Positions 24,635-32,565 of a stretch of 51,373 nt of DNA are shown in pieces. Source of the stretch: Christensenella sp. UBA4263. GTDB taxonomy: Bacteria > Bacillota > Clostridia > Christensenellales > Aristaeellaceae. Each line of letters starts with the position of its first letter. Position 1 is the stretch's first letter. The notes under the pieces are model-generated. The model was not told the DNA's origin. It searched no databases and was given only the letters and a program-made list of their open reading frames with translations. Where the stretch lies: contig DGWH01000012.1 in assembly GCA_002395225.1 (NCBI GenBank), positions 1 through 51,373 of the forward strand, given 5' to 3'. The translations under genes were made by a program, and so were the position numbers.

Positions 24635-25663
24635 TCACGGGATCGCCGGGTCCAGGGTCATTTGTCTCAGTTCCGCCGTGTTCTGTTTTCCCTGCTCAGC
24701 GGACACAATCCGCATCCGGCCCTCCTGAATGGCAAAGGCCATGGCATCATTGATCCCCGAGGTATAATGCCGGTAATCATAATAATTGGCATAGTTTGTC
24801 ACCCATTCCCGCATCAGGGCAAAATCGTACAGACGCACATTGGCATAATCCGTGACACACTCGATGATCCGGTCCCGGCACTCCATATCCGCCTCAAACT
24901 GACCGTTGTTCATCTGATTTCGCCAGTAGCTGAGGGAATACGGCGGGAAAAACAGGTCAAATTCCGTGTCCGGATGTGCCTCAATGAATGAAATCAGGTT
25001 ATGCTCGATGTTCATTTCAATGAGCTCCATCCGGGAAGGCTGCTGGTCAGGAACCGGATCGGCCACCTTTACCCGCAGGGATTCCGGGGACGGCAGTTCC
25101 GGGGGATCCCAGGCATACATCCAGTCCCGGATGCCCTGCTCATTCATTTTTCCCGGATGCCTGAAGGCATATGGGATTTCCTTAAACAGCACATCCTCAT
25201 TGAACCAGTAATGGACATCATTCAGAAGATCGGCATCGTACAGATAGTTCGGCGTCGCCATTTTCTGGTTGGTCCAGTACACCGGATAGGCAAAGACATC
25301 AATCCCGTACACCACCCGCCGGACCTCATGCGTCCTGAATGCCATCTCCAGCATGCGCGCATGGTCCATGGCCGTTCCGCCGTTCATGCAGAGCTTGACA
25401 AACCGACCGCCCAGTGCCGCCTCATATACGCTGGGGGTGCTGTTCTCCGTCACAGAAGAACCAACGATGACGCTGTCGTAGTCAAAGGACCTGGCCACCC
25501 CCGCATTGCTGTAACTCTGGATTTCGCTCCGGAAGGACGGAATGTAAAACAGCGCCCTGTGATAGATTTCAAAGGGATCCACCAGAACGACCAGGCCGAT
25601 CACCAGCAGCAGACAAAGGATTGTCCCGCCCAGCGTCAGCTGACAAAATCGCCTTGCTGTCAT
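24635..25663 (-). CDS. Membrane-anchored SGNH-hydrolase-like protein
   Basis: A 342-residue protein with one N-terminal membrane helix (about 8-28) and an extracytoplasmic body. After VDPFEIYHRALFY comes DSVIVGSSVTENSTPSV, resembling block I of DltD/AlgX-type SGNH proteins (GSS with the nucleophile-like Ser), and near the C-terminus there is DYRHYTSGIN, where Asp and His could complete a triad. Such proteins move or remove acetyl or alanyl groups on surface polymers. The family assignment is by pattern only. I chose the start at 25663 because GGGAGG lies 6 bp before this ATG. It is divergent from the DUF1858 gene. A role in envelope polymer modification fits the nearby glycosyltransferase. 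Confidence 0.75.
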   Translation of the reverse strand: MTARRFCQLTLGGTILCLLLVIGLVVLVDPFEIYHRALFYIPSFRSEIQSYSNAGVARSFDYDSVIVGSSVTENSTPSVYEAALGGRFVKLCMNGGTAMDHARMLEMAFRTHEVRRVVYGIDVFAYPVYWTNQKMATPNYLYDADLLNDVHYWFNEDVLFKEIPYAFRHPGKMNEQGIRDWMYAWDPPELPSPESLRVKVADPVPDQQPSRMELIEMNIEHNLISFIEAHPDTEFDLFFPPYSLSYWRNQMNNGQFEADMECRDRIIECVTDYANVRLYDFALMREWVTNYANYYDYRHYTSGINDAMAFAIQEGRMRIVSAEQGKQNTAELRQMTLDPAIP

Positions 25664-25702
25664 CCCTGTCCTCCCTTCCGCCGTCTTCGGCAAATTTCCA
25701 GA

Positions 25703-25731
25703 TTGTTTTTTCGAAACCGTTGTGATAAGAT
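25703..25731 (+). promoter_or_regulatory. Promoter of the DUF1858 gene
   Basis: TTGTTT (25703-25708), 17-bp spacer ending in TGA (extended -10), TAAGAT (25726-25731). Confidence 0.65.
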
Positions 25732-25771
25732 ACTCGCGTCAAATTACAGAACCCCTGGAGGTAAGAAGCAA

Positions 25772-26002
25772 ATGTCTGAAACTGCTCAGTTTGTCACAAA
25801 AGACATGATCATGGGTGATATCATCCGTAAATATCCCTCTTCCGTGTATGCCCTCATGGCAAGCGGCCTCGGCTGCGTCGGCTGCCCCTCCGCTCAGGGT
25901 GAAACCCTGGAGCAGGCGGCCATGGTTCACGGCCTCAATGCCGATGAAGTGCTTGCCAATGTCAATGACTGGATTCGTGTAAAAGAACCGGTCAATGCCT
26001 GA
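25772..26002 (+). CDS. DUF1858 domain protein (hybrid-cluster-associated redox disulfide type)
   Basis: A 76-residue single-domain protein. It matches the DUF1858 pattern: VTKDMIMGDIIRKYPSSVYALMASGLGCVGCPSAQGETLEQAAMVHGL, with the conserved CVGC pair (Cys35, Cys38) that could be a redox disulfide or metal site. In other bacteria the domain is found near or fused to hybrid-cluster (nitric oxide or hydroxylamine) and electron-transfer proteins; no such neighbour is seen here. GGAGG lies 11 bp before the ATG. It is a single-gene unit with a strong promoter and a terminator, and is the only rightward gene between 24.6 and 38.5 kb. Confidence 0.9.
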   Translation: MSETAQFVTKDMIMGDIIRKYPSSVYALMASGLGCVGCPSAQGETLEQAAMVHGLNADEVLANVNDWIRVKEPVNA

Positions 26003-26013
26003 GTTTTCCATTA

Positions 26014-26041
26014 AAGCAGCGCCATGGGCCGCTGCTTTTTT
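26014..26041 (+). terminator. Terminator of the DUF1858 gene
   Basis: 8-bp stem (26014-26021 with 26030-26037) followed by TTTTTTT. It also lies just past the stop of the convergent yfbR gene. Confidence 0.9.
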
Positions 26042-26050
26042 CTTTGGTCT

Positions 26051-26656
26051 TTACACCTCGTCCAGCAGTTCATCCAGCGTCTCCCCATAGGAAGGGAGGA
26101 ATTCCTGCACAAAGACCGGCACCTCAGGCAGGTCGGCGCTGATTTCCTCAATGGATTCCCGGGTCGTGCGGGCGGCTGTCCGGAACTCCGTATTCCCCGC
26201 GCGCTCCTCCTCAATGCACTTGATCAGCGCCGACAGCTTGTCGGCTGCCTTGACATAGCGGCGCAGTTCCCGGTCCTCCTCCGAATCCTGCGCCTTGAGA
26301 ATCTGCGCATAGGTCTCCCGCAGATCCTCCGGGAGACCGGACAGGAGCCGCTCATTGGTCAGGGCTTCCACGTCTTTATAGGCCGTGCGGATCTCATTGC
26401 TGAAATACTTGACCGGCGTCGGCATATCACCGGTAATAATCTCACTGGCATCATGGTAAATGCCGATCAGGGCTGCCCGCTCCGCGTCCAGCTGCTTTCC
26501 AAACCGGACATTGCCAATGATGCACAGCGCGTGGGCAATCATGGCCACCTCAAGGGAATGCTCGCTCAGGTCCTCCAGACGGGAATTGCGCATCAGGGCC
26601 CACCGGTGGATGTATTTCATCCGTGACACGGTGGCAAAAAAAGGATAATTCTTCAT
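26051..26656 (-). CDS. yfbR: HD-domain 5'-deoxynucleotidase (YfbR family)
   Basis: YfbR removes the phosphate from deoxynucleoside 5'-monophosphates in nucleotide salvage. The 201-residue protein begins MKNYPFFATVSRMKYIHRWALMRNSR, colinear with E. coli YfbR, and has the metal-binding HD set: His in EHSLEVAMIAHAL, HD in GIYHDASEIITGD and a downstream Asp in KAADKLSAL. The start at 26656 was chosen by this similarity; GGAG lies about 5 bp before. An upstream ATG would add seven unrelated residues. It is the last gene of a long leftward cluster, 45 bp after the dehydratase gene. Confidence 0.93.
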   Translation of the reverse strand: MKNYPFFATVSRMKYIHRWALMRNSRLEDLSEHSLEVAMIAHALCIIGNVRFGKQLDAERAALIGIYHDASEIITGDMPTPVKYFSNEIRTAYKDVEALTNERLLSGLPEDLRETYAQILKAQDSEEDRELRRYVKAADKLSALIKCIEEERAGNTEFRTAARTTRESIEEISADLPEVPVFVQEFLPSYGETLDELLDEV

Positions 26657-26701
26657 CCGTCTCCACTTTCTGTTCACTTGGTTACATGGGAAAAGAGCGC
26701 A

Positions 26702-28576
26702 TTAAGCGCTCTTGTTGTCTTTCCAGGGATGATATGTCGGGACCACAGAGGCAATGACCTCCACCGTTCCCTCATCATTTTCATCGCTGACGGCCCGGAG
26801 CTGTGTGAGCATCTCCTGCAGCTGCTCCTCATCCACCGGATCCACATGCGCCACAAAGATCTTCTTGTGCGCGGTTTTGGTCATGCGGCTCCGCTCGGAA
26901 TCCATGAGCAGTTCCTCCGCCAGCTTCTCTCCCGGCCGCAGGCCGATAATCTTGATGGGGATATCCACATTGGGTTCATACCCGTACGCGCGGATCAGCT
27001 TTTCCGCCAGGTCCATGATCCGGACCGGATCACCCATATCCAGCACCAGAATGGTGCCGGATTCCGTAAAGGCGCCTGCCTGAATCACCAGCTGGGCTGC
27101 CTCGGGAATGGTCATGAAATAGCGGGTCACATCCGGATGCGTCACCGTCACCGGACCGCCGGAACGGATCTGGCGCTCCATCAGGGGAATGACGCTTCCA
27201 TGGCTCCCCAGCACGTTGCCGAACCGGACCGCCATGCACTTCATCTTCGTTCTGGCCCCGTAAGACTGAATCAGCATTTCGGTAATCCGCTTGGTGGCCC
27301 CCATGACGTTGGCCGGGTTCACCGCCTTGTCCGTGGAGAGCTGCACCAGACGTTCCACCCCGTGGCTGCTGGCCGACTCCAGCAGATTGAGGGTTCCGAA
27401 CACGTTGTTCTTAATCGCCTCCGCCGGACTCCGCTCCATCAGGGGCACATGCTTATGGGCCGCCGCATGGAACACCACGTCGGGATGGTACTCCTCCATC
27501 ACCTCATCCAGCCGTTTCCGGTCGCGGATCGACCCGATCAGCACGATCACCGGGCACTGCTCGCCGAACCGCTGGTGCAGTTCATATTCAAGCTCATACG
27601 CACAGTTTTCGTAAATCTCAAAGATAATCAGCAGCCGCGGATTGTACCGGAGAATCTGCCGGCACAGTTCCGACCCGATGGATCCCCCTCCGCCGGTCAC
27701 CATGACGCACTTTTTATTGAGATAGCCGGAAATGTTTTCCGTATCCAGTTCGATTTCATCCCGGGAAAGGAAGTCCGAGATGTTCAGTTCACGGATCTGC
27801 GGAGCCACCTCGCCGTTGGGACCCAGATCGGTCGGCCCGGAAAAGATCCGGGTGTGACAGTGGGTCTGGTTGCACAGTTCCAGAATCCGCTGCATCCGTT
27901 TGGTGGCATTCAGCGAGGGAATCGCCACAATGATCTCCCGGATGCCATAGCGGGTCACCAGTTTCGGAATATCCTCCGTCTTGCCCAGGACCGGCGTATT
28001 CTGGATTCTCAGTCCCTGCTTGGTGGGATCATCATCCACCAGCAGGACGGGCTTTCCCATCCGTCCCGGATTTTTGTTGCAGATATTGACCGCGTACGCG
28101 CCGGATTCACCCGCGCCCACAATCATCACCGGCATTGCATCGCTGGCAGAGACCGCAATCCGGTCTTTGGCGAAGATGCGCCAGATCAGGCGGATTCCGC
28201 CCACAAACAGCATGGAAAACAGACCGGTCAGAATCAGAACGCTGCGGAACAGGTCCAGATTGAAAAAGCGGTTGCAGGCCAGCGAAAATCCGCAGGCAAT
28301 GGCAGATACAAGGAACAGGCGCATCAGATCCCGGACACCGGCAAAGCGCCACATGATCTTGTAGACGCCGCCCAGGTAAAAGGCCAGCATATAGGAGGCC
28401 ACCAGCAGCGGCAGCACCCGCATCATGCTGACCATGTGCCGCTCCGGGATGTACATCTCAAAGCGCAGCTCCATGCTCACATAGACGGCCAGCATGATCA
28501 GGACCGCATCCAGAACGGCCAGGGCGCCATGACGAAACCGGGGGCTTTCCTTCAAGTCTTTATTGATTTTAATCAT
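26702..28576 (-). CDS. Membrane-bound UDP-N-acetylhexosamine 4,6-dehydratase (CapD/PglF/EpsC type)
   Basis: A 624-residue enzyme with four N-terminal membrane helices (about 18-120), a CoA-binding-like Rossmann domain (about 130-260, VGAGESGAYAVNI) and a C-terminal extended short-chain dehydrogenase domain. The NAD motif is TGGGGSIGSELCRQ. The active site reads STDKAVNPANVMGATKR: TDK is present and Met replaces the usual YxxxK Tyr, which is normal for this membrane dehydratase branch (PglF, FlaA1). It converts UDP-GlcNAc to the 4-keto-6-deoxy sugar, the first step to bacillosamine, FucNAc or QuiNAc type sugars. It lies 7 bp after galK; no matching aminotransferase or sugar transferase is in the window. 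It probably supplies a surface polysaccharide or glycoprotein pathway. Confidence 0.95.
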   Translation of the reverse strand: MIKINKDLKESPRFRHGALAVLDAVLIMLAVYVSMELRFEMYIPERHMVSMMRVLPLLVASYMLAFYLGGVYKIMWRFAGVRDLMRLFLVSAIACGFSLACNRFFNLDLFRSVLILTGLFSMLFVGGIRLIWRIFAKDRIAVSASDAMPVMIVGAGESGAYAVNICNKNPGRMGKPVLLVDDDPTKQGLRIQNTPVLGKTEDIPKLVTRYGIREIIVAIPSLNATKRMQRILELCNQTHCHTRIFSGPTDLGPNGEVAPQIRELNISDFLSRDEIELDTENISGYLNKKCVMVTGGGGSIGSELCRQILRYNPRLLIIFEIYENCAYELEYELHQRFGEQCPVIVLIGSIRDRKRLDEVMEEYHPDVVFHAAAHKHVPLMERSPAEAIKNNVFGTLNLLESASSHGVERLVQLSTDKAVNPANVMGATKRITEMLIQSYGARTKMKCMAVRFGNVLGSHGSVIPLMERQIRSGGPVTVTHPDVTRYFMTIPEAAQLVIQAGAFTESGTILVLDMGDPVRIMDLAEKLIRAYGYEPNVDIPIKIIGLRPGEKLAEELLMDSERSRMTKTAHKKIFVAHVDPVDEEQLQEMLTQLRAVSDENDEGTVEVIASVVPTYHPWKDNKSA

Positions 28577-28583
28577 ATCGACA

Positions 28584-29855
28584 TCAGACCGGCATCATCA
28601 CTGCGCCTTCCGGACGGATCATCAGAGAAATGCAGCTGCCCTTTCCAAATACTTTTTCCATGCAGGCCATGTACCCATCCAGCAGGTCAAGCGGGACATA
28701 GGCCTGAATGGTTCCGGCGAATCCGCCGCCGTGAACACGGCAGGTTCCCTTATTCCCCAGATACCGCCTTGAAAGGGCAATGCCCAGCGCCATCTGTTCC
28801 TCTGTCGGCCGGGCATAGACATTCTGCAGCCGCTCCCAGCTGCTGTCGCCGGACCGGGTCACAATGGAGAGGAACTGATTCAGGTCATCCCCGTTCAGTG
28901 CCTTCACCATGGCCGCCACATTCTCATTCTCATCGTAGTAATGCATGGCCCGGAGCAGTGCGCGGTCGCCAACCTTTGTCCGGATCTCCGGCAGCTTCGC
29001 CTCAAAGACCTCCCGGGGAATATCCCGCAGGACGCGTCCGCCCAGCGCCTTTGCCACCGCTTCCATCTCCGTACGGATGGCCGCGTAATCATCCGTCAGA
29101 TCCCCATGATCGCCGCCGGTATTGACCACGCAGAGGGCATACCCTTTCGCCGCAAAATCATAGCTCAGGGCGGTTACGCTGGCCCGGGGCTTTTCAAAAT
29201 CAATGGCCACCAGTCCGCCGACGGAGGAGGCCATCTGGTCCATCAGGCCGCAGGGCTTGCCAAACCACCGGTTCTCCACTTCCTGCGCAATCTCCGCCCG
29301 GGTCTGGGCATCGATGACAAACCCGTTATACAGGCCATCCAGGATCGCGGCAATCAGCACCTCGAAGGCAGCCGAGGAGGAAAGACCGGATCCGCGGGCA
29401 ACCGAGGAGGTAATGACCGCGTTGAATCCGCCCACCTTCATTCCCCGTTCCCTGAGCGCACCGGCCGTGCCCCGGATGAGGGCGGTCGTTGTTCCGAACT
29501 CGGCCTCATTCACCTCAAGGCTGTCCGTGGAAATTTCCATCGGCGGGAAGCCTTCGCTGTCCACGCAGATCACGCCGTCATCGCGGGGCGTGACCACGGC
29601 CACCGTATCCAGATTCACCGCTGCCGCAAGAACGCAGCCGTTGTTATGGTCCGTATGATTTCCGCCGATTTCCGTACGTCCGGGGGCAGAAAAAACAGTG
29701 ACCGGCCCTGCAAAAGGCCCGAAGCATTTCACATAGCGCTCTGCCAGTGCCTCATAGCGCTTTTTCTGATTCTCTACCTCTGCCGCACCGTACAGTGCAG
29801 CCATTCGTTTCTCCGTTTCAGGATTCTGCCAGAGCGATTTGAGTAGATCGGACAT
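28584..29855 (-). CDS. galK: Galactokinase GalK
   Basis: Galactokinase phosphorylates galactose at C1 as the first Leloir step. The 423-residue GHMP kinase shows the N-terminal substrate motif SAPGRTEIGGNHTDHNNG, the ATP-binding GSGLSSSAAFEVL and the C-terminal VHGGGFAGTIQA motif. The GGNHTDHNNG form, with His for the more common Glu-His-x-Asp-Tyr, is found in many clostridial galactokinases. I begin at ATG 29855, where GGGAGG is 9 bp upstream; a longer frame to 29915 overlaps the end of the upstream gene's region and lacks a site. galT and galE are absent here, so other Leloir genes must lie elsewhere. It shares a transcript with housekeeping genes upstream, so it may not be galactose-induced. 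Confidence 0.95.
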   Translation of the reverse strand: MSDLLKSLWQNPETEKRMAALYGAAEVENQKKRYEALAERYVKCFGPFAGPVTVFSAPGRTEIGGNHTDHNNGCVLAAAVNLDTVAVVTPRDDGVICVDSEGFPPMEISTDSLEVNEAEFGTTTALIRGTAGALRERGMKVGGFNAVITSSVARGSGLSSSAAFEVLIAAILDGLYNGFVIDAQTRAEIAQEVENRWFGKPCGLMDQMASSVGGLVAIDFEKPRASVTALSYDFAAKGYALCVVNTGGDHGDLTDDYAAIRTEMEAVAKALGGRVLRDIPREVFEAKLPEIRTKVGDRALLRAMHYYDENENVAAMVKALNGDDLNQFLSIVTRSGDSSWERLQNVYARPTEEQMALGIALSRRYLGNKGTCRVHGGGFAGTIQAYVPLDLLDGYMACMEKVFGKGSCISLMIRPEGAVMMPV

Positions 29856-29911
29856 AAATACGTTCCTCCCGGGACTTTCATCCCTCAAAATTGCCGACAA
29901 ATTGTCGGCGT

Positions 29912-30427
29912 TCATTTGATTTGTTTATTCAGAACACGCAGGTGCTGCATCACCATCCGGGCAACCACACCTGTCAGCACACCGGTGATCACACCGGAAA
30001 CCATCAGCACGGGCAGATACGTAAACAGCAGTCCCGGTGTCCTCAGCATCAGCACGGCCATCATGATCTGACCCACATTGAAAAAGACGGCGCCCACGGC
30101 ACTCACGCCAATGGCGCTGATCCCTTTCACCCTGTACAAAAGCAGCATGGAAGCGACCGAGAGAACGCCGCCGGCCAGTGAATACAGCATGGCATTCAGG
30201 TTGGTATAAATGACCCAGCTCATGAGCGCCTTGAGGAGCATCAGGATGAGTGTCTCTTTCACCCCGAGCATGTATATGGCATACAGCAGGACCGAATTGG
30301 CAAGGCCAAGCTTGATGCCCGGAATCGCCGTCGTCAGCGGAAACTGACGTTCCACCAGTCCCAGGACCAGCATGAGCGCCGTCAACAGGCCGCACAGGGC
30401 GACCCGCTTTGCATCACTGTGTCTCAT
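29912..30427 (-). CDS. Gx transporter family membrane protein (heptaprenyl diphosphate synthase component I-like)
   Basis: A 171-residue integral membrane protein with about five helices and little else. The start GLLTALMLVLGLVERQFPL and the IPGIKLGLANSVLLYA segment are typical of the family named Gx transporter or heptaprenyl diphosphate synthase component I, thought to be substrate-binding (S) units of ECF-type transporters; the substrate is unknown. It overlaps the NusG domain II gene by 4 bp (ATGA), a pairing common in Clostridia. Ribosome binding site GGAGG lies inside that gene. Confidence 0.9.
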   Translation of the reverse strand: MRHSDAKRVALCGLLTALMLVLGLVERQFPLTTAIPGIKLGLANSVLLYAIYMLGVKETLILMLLKALMSWVIYTNLNAMLYSLAGGVLSVASMLLLYRVKGISAIGVSAVGAVFFNVGQIMMAVLMLRTPGLLFTYLPVLMVSGVITGVLTGVVARMVMQHLRVLNKQIK

Positions 30428-31353
30428 TGGCCCGCCTCCGGTTCACTGACAGGAACCATCTCCACCGTCACGCCATTGGGCATGCAGACAATGTACGCGC
30501 CCAGAATTCTGCTGCGGTAATTGTCAAGCGTCACCATCCCCTGCCCGACGCAGTCCTGATTCTCACAGGTGGCGGATTCCATATGGACGCTTTCCCGGGT
30601 AATATGAATCCGGTTGATCGTATGGGCGTCCTGCCGCACCGTAATAATCTTGTCCATGTCCATGGGAATCGGGTCGCCGTACTGCTGCCCCTGCACCATG
30701 ATGATCACATGGCCCTTCACCGGTTCCTGTGACCGCTCCAGCACAGGGCCCATCACGGGACCGGCGGCCAGCTTTGCCGTCTCCGGTGTCGCCGTTGCGG
30801 CTGCCTCTTCAGGTTCTGCAGTCTCTGCACCCGGCGTCACCGTCGGCGTACTCTGGACCTCAGGCGTCGTCTCCACAGGTTCCGCTGTCACTGCACCCGG
30901 CGTCACCGTTGGCGCATCCAGGACCTCAGGCGTCGTCTCTGCAGGTTCCGCTGTTGCTGCACCCGGCGTCACCGTCGGCGCAGCCAGGGTCTCAGACGTC
31001 GTCTCTGCAGGTTCCGCCGACACCGTCGGGACATCCCTGACATCCTCGGCCTCTACCGGTCTCGCTGTTGCGGCAGGCACTGCCTGAACGGCAGGGACTG
31101 TCTTCGCCGGCTCTGCGGTCACGGTGTCCTTTGTCACAGCCGGTGCCGGAGTCTGTGAATCGGACAGTTGCTGCAATGCAGACACATCCGGTTTTTCCGT
31201 ATGTTCAAGTACTTCAATGGCATCCGGGGCCATTGTCACATCAGCTGTCCGTCCCTCAAGGCTCTTCTGCGGCATCTGTTTTGCCAGCAGAAAGATCACC
31301 AGGGCAGCCAGTAAAACTGCCAGAATCAGCCAGATGTCTTTTTTGCGGGGCAT
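30424..31353 (-). CDS. Membrane-anchored NusG domain II protein with a long Thr/Pro/Glu repeat linker
   Basis: The 309-residue protein has one N-terminal membrane helix (about 7-25), then about 180 low-complexity residues and a C-terminal NusG domain II (about 212-305, with CENQDCVGQG and GAYIVCMPNGVTVEM). The domain is normally found in proteins of about 120-140 residues; here the linker more than doubles the length. It holds three 22-residue repeats with the core PTVTPGA, encoded by 66-bp tandem repeats. The topology (short inside part, domain outside) places the domain outside the membrane. Such proteins are often found beside Gx transporters and flavin-transfer or electron-transport genes; the role is not established. 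Ribosome binding site GGAGG, 8 bp before ATG; 3 bp after rsfS. Confidence 0.88.
   Translation of the reverse strand: MPRKKDIWLILAVLLAALVIFLLAKQMPQKSLEGRTADVTMAPDAIEVLEHTEKPDVSALQQLSDSQTPAPAVTKDTVTAEPAKTVPAVQAVPAATARPVEAEDVRDVPTVSAEPAETTSETLAAPTVTPGAATAEPAETTPEVLDAPTVTPGAVTAEPVETTPEVQSTPTVTPGAETAEPEEAAATATPETAKLAAGPVMGPVLERSQEPVKGHVIIMVQGQQYGDPIPMDMDKIITVRQDAHTINRIHITRESVHMESATCENQDCVGQGMVTLDNYRSRILGAYIVCMPNGVTVEMVPVSEPEAGQ
30812..31009. repeat. 66-bp in-frame tandem repeat, three copies
   Basis: Copies start at 30812, 30878 and 30944, each exactly 66 bp, and a partial fourth begins at 31010. Each encodes 22 residues of the linker in the NusG domain II protein. Copies differ at several bases, with the second and third most alike, so this is not a recent expansion of identical units, but copy number could vary between strains. 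Confidence 0.9.
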
Positions 31354-31356
31354 ATT

Positions 31357-31722
31357 TTATGCCTCCGTCTCTTCATCAAATTCAACTTCAATTCGGTTGT
31401 TTTCACCGGACCAGAGGTGCTCCAGGCGATAGTATTCCCGTTCCTTCTCGCCAAAGATGTGCACCATGACATCACCGTAGTCAAGGACGATCCAGCGTCC
31501 CTCCGACATGCCCTCCTTGCGCTTGGCAAATACATCCTGTTTGGCCAGTTCTTCCTCGACATTTTCAGCCAGTGCCTTTACCTGAATGGCCGAATGACCG
31601 GTGGCGATCACCATGTAATCGGTAATGACCGTCATCTCATCCACACGAAGAACCACAATATCCTTGCCTCTTTTGGCATCCAGTGCTTTTGCCGCGGTTA
31701 CAGCAATGTCCTCAATCCTCAT
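31357..31722 (-). CDS. rsfS: Ribosome silencing factor RsfS
   Basis: RsfS binds protein uL14 on the 50S subunit and blocks joining with the 30S subunit when nutrients are low. The 121-residue protein has the family pattern: DIVVLRVDEMTVITDYMVIATGHSAIQVKALAENVEEEL, then GRWIVLDYGDVMVHIFGEKEREYYRLEHLW. Length is normal. It overlaps the end of yqeK by 11 bp, the conserved Firmicutes order yqeK-rsfS. Ribosome binding site GGGGAGGAAAAG. Confidence 0.97.
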   Translation of the reverse strand: MRIEDIAVTAAKALDAKRGKDIVVLRVDEMTVITDYMVIATGHSAIQVKALAENVEEELAKQDVFAKRKEGMSEGRWIVLDYGDVMVHIFGEKEREYYRLEHLWSGENNRIEVEFDEETEA

Positions 31723-32317
31723 TCTTTTCCTCCCCTTCTTTGATCCGTTTTGCTATCTGCTCTTTTGATTCATATTCCGTAAGTGCCGAAAGCGTATCGG
31801 GATGCAGCGGCTTTCCCTGTTTGGCCACATGATCCAGCGACATGAGAAGTGCCTCATGCATGGCCGCATCCAGATCCGTCATACACAGTTTTCTCAGTTT
31901 TTCGATTCCCGGAAAAGGTTTCCGGCTGGGCTCGATAATATCCGCCAGAAAGACGATCTTCTCAAGCCTGGTCATATTGGCATGACCGGTCGTATGCCAC
32001 CGGATGGCCTCAAGCACATCCGGGTCCGTTACCCCGTAGACCGATTCCGCCAGACAGCGGCCCGCAGCCGAATGCAGCAGGGACTTGCTGTTTCGCATCA
32101 GCTCATCCACCGGGTAATTCCTTACCGCCTTGTTCATCTTATCCAGCGACAGACATTTGGCACAGTCGTGAAGAAGGCCGGCAAGTCCCGCCTTTTCAAC
32201 GTCTTCATGGAATATCTCCGCCATTTTTCTGGCCGTCTTCTCCACGCCCTTGGTATGAATGAACCGCTCCGTGTCCAGTGCTTTTTTCAGTTTATATTCA
32301 ATTTTCTCGTATTTCAC
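31712..32317 (-). CDS. yqeK: Bis(5'-nucleosyl)-tetraphosphatase (symmetrical) YqeK, HD domain
   Basis: YqeK is an HD-domain hydrolase that splits diadenosine tetraphosphate into two ADP, clearing a stress alarmone. The 201-residue protein has His in HTKGVEKTARKMAE, HD in GLLHDCAKCLS, HSAAG, and IRWHTTGHANMTRLEKIVFLADIIEPSR with the last metal ligands. I place the start at GTG 32317 because GGAGGAG lies 5 bp before it and the product then matches family length; an ATG 18 codons earlier has no site. First gene of a long leftward cluster reaching yfbR. Confidence 0.95.
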   Translation of the reverse strand: MKYEKIEYKLKKALDTERFIHTKGVEKTARKMAEIFHEDVEKAGLAGLLHDCAKCLSLDKMNKAVRNYPVDELMRNSKSLLHSAAGRCLAESVYGVTDPDVLEAIRWHTTGHANMTRLEKIVFLADIIEPSRKPFPGIEKLRKLCMTDLDAAMHEALLMSLDHVAKQGKPLHPDTLSALTEYESKEQIAKRIKEGEEKNED

Positions 32318-32469
32318 GAGACTCCTCCGTTCCGTTATGCCATTTGAAACTGACATGAAATATACAGGCATGAACGGGAATTCCCTTCCCAGCAGCTGTC
32401 AGGCTCCGGCCGGGAATTGAAAGGAAATCATTTCCTGTCCTCCGGACCTCGAGAGACCCCTGACAGGGC

Positions 32470-32478
32470 ATTATAACA
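32470..32478 (-). promoter_or_regulatory. Extended -10 promoter of the yqeK-rsfS cluster
   Basis: Minus-strand TGT-TATAAT (32470-32478), with no good -35. The leader of about 145 nt contains GGAAAtgaTTTCC and GGGAATTCCC palindromes (32423-32435 and near 32377-32386), meaning unknown. Confidence 0.6.
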
Positions 32479-32508
32479 GAACATCTGCCGTGGGAAAAGA
32501 GGAATCTC

Positions 32509-32532
32509 CGCCGAAAGCAACGGCGATTTTTT
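32509..32532. terminator. Hairpin after the tRNA methyltransferase gene
   Basis: CGCCG/CGGCG (32509-32513, 32521-32525) is followed by ATTTTTT on the plus strand and by a weaker GAGATTCCTCTTTT on the minus strand. The only gene that ends here is on the minus strand, so it probably terminates that one; the better orientation faces right, where no gene is known. Confidence 0.5.
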
Positions 32533-32565
32533 GTCATTGTTCAGCGAAATGAACCGGGTCAGTGC

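Noticed and set aside
26678..29125. 815-codon plus-strand open frame antisense to the dehydratase and galK genes
   Set aside because: His-, Arg- and Pro-rich antisense translation of two well-conserved genes, without a ribosome binding site.
30812..31009. 66-bp repeats considered as a CRISPR-like or mobile repeat array
   Set aside because: Repeats are directly joined without spacers, in frame, and encode a protein linker.
32395..32466. CTGTCAGG/CCTGACAG pairing in the yqeK leader as a fourth closed-leader structure
   Set aside because: The predicted transcription start (about 32463) falls inside the 5' arm, so the stem would be incomplete in the RNA.
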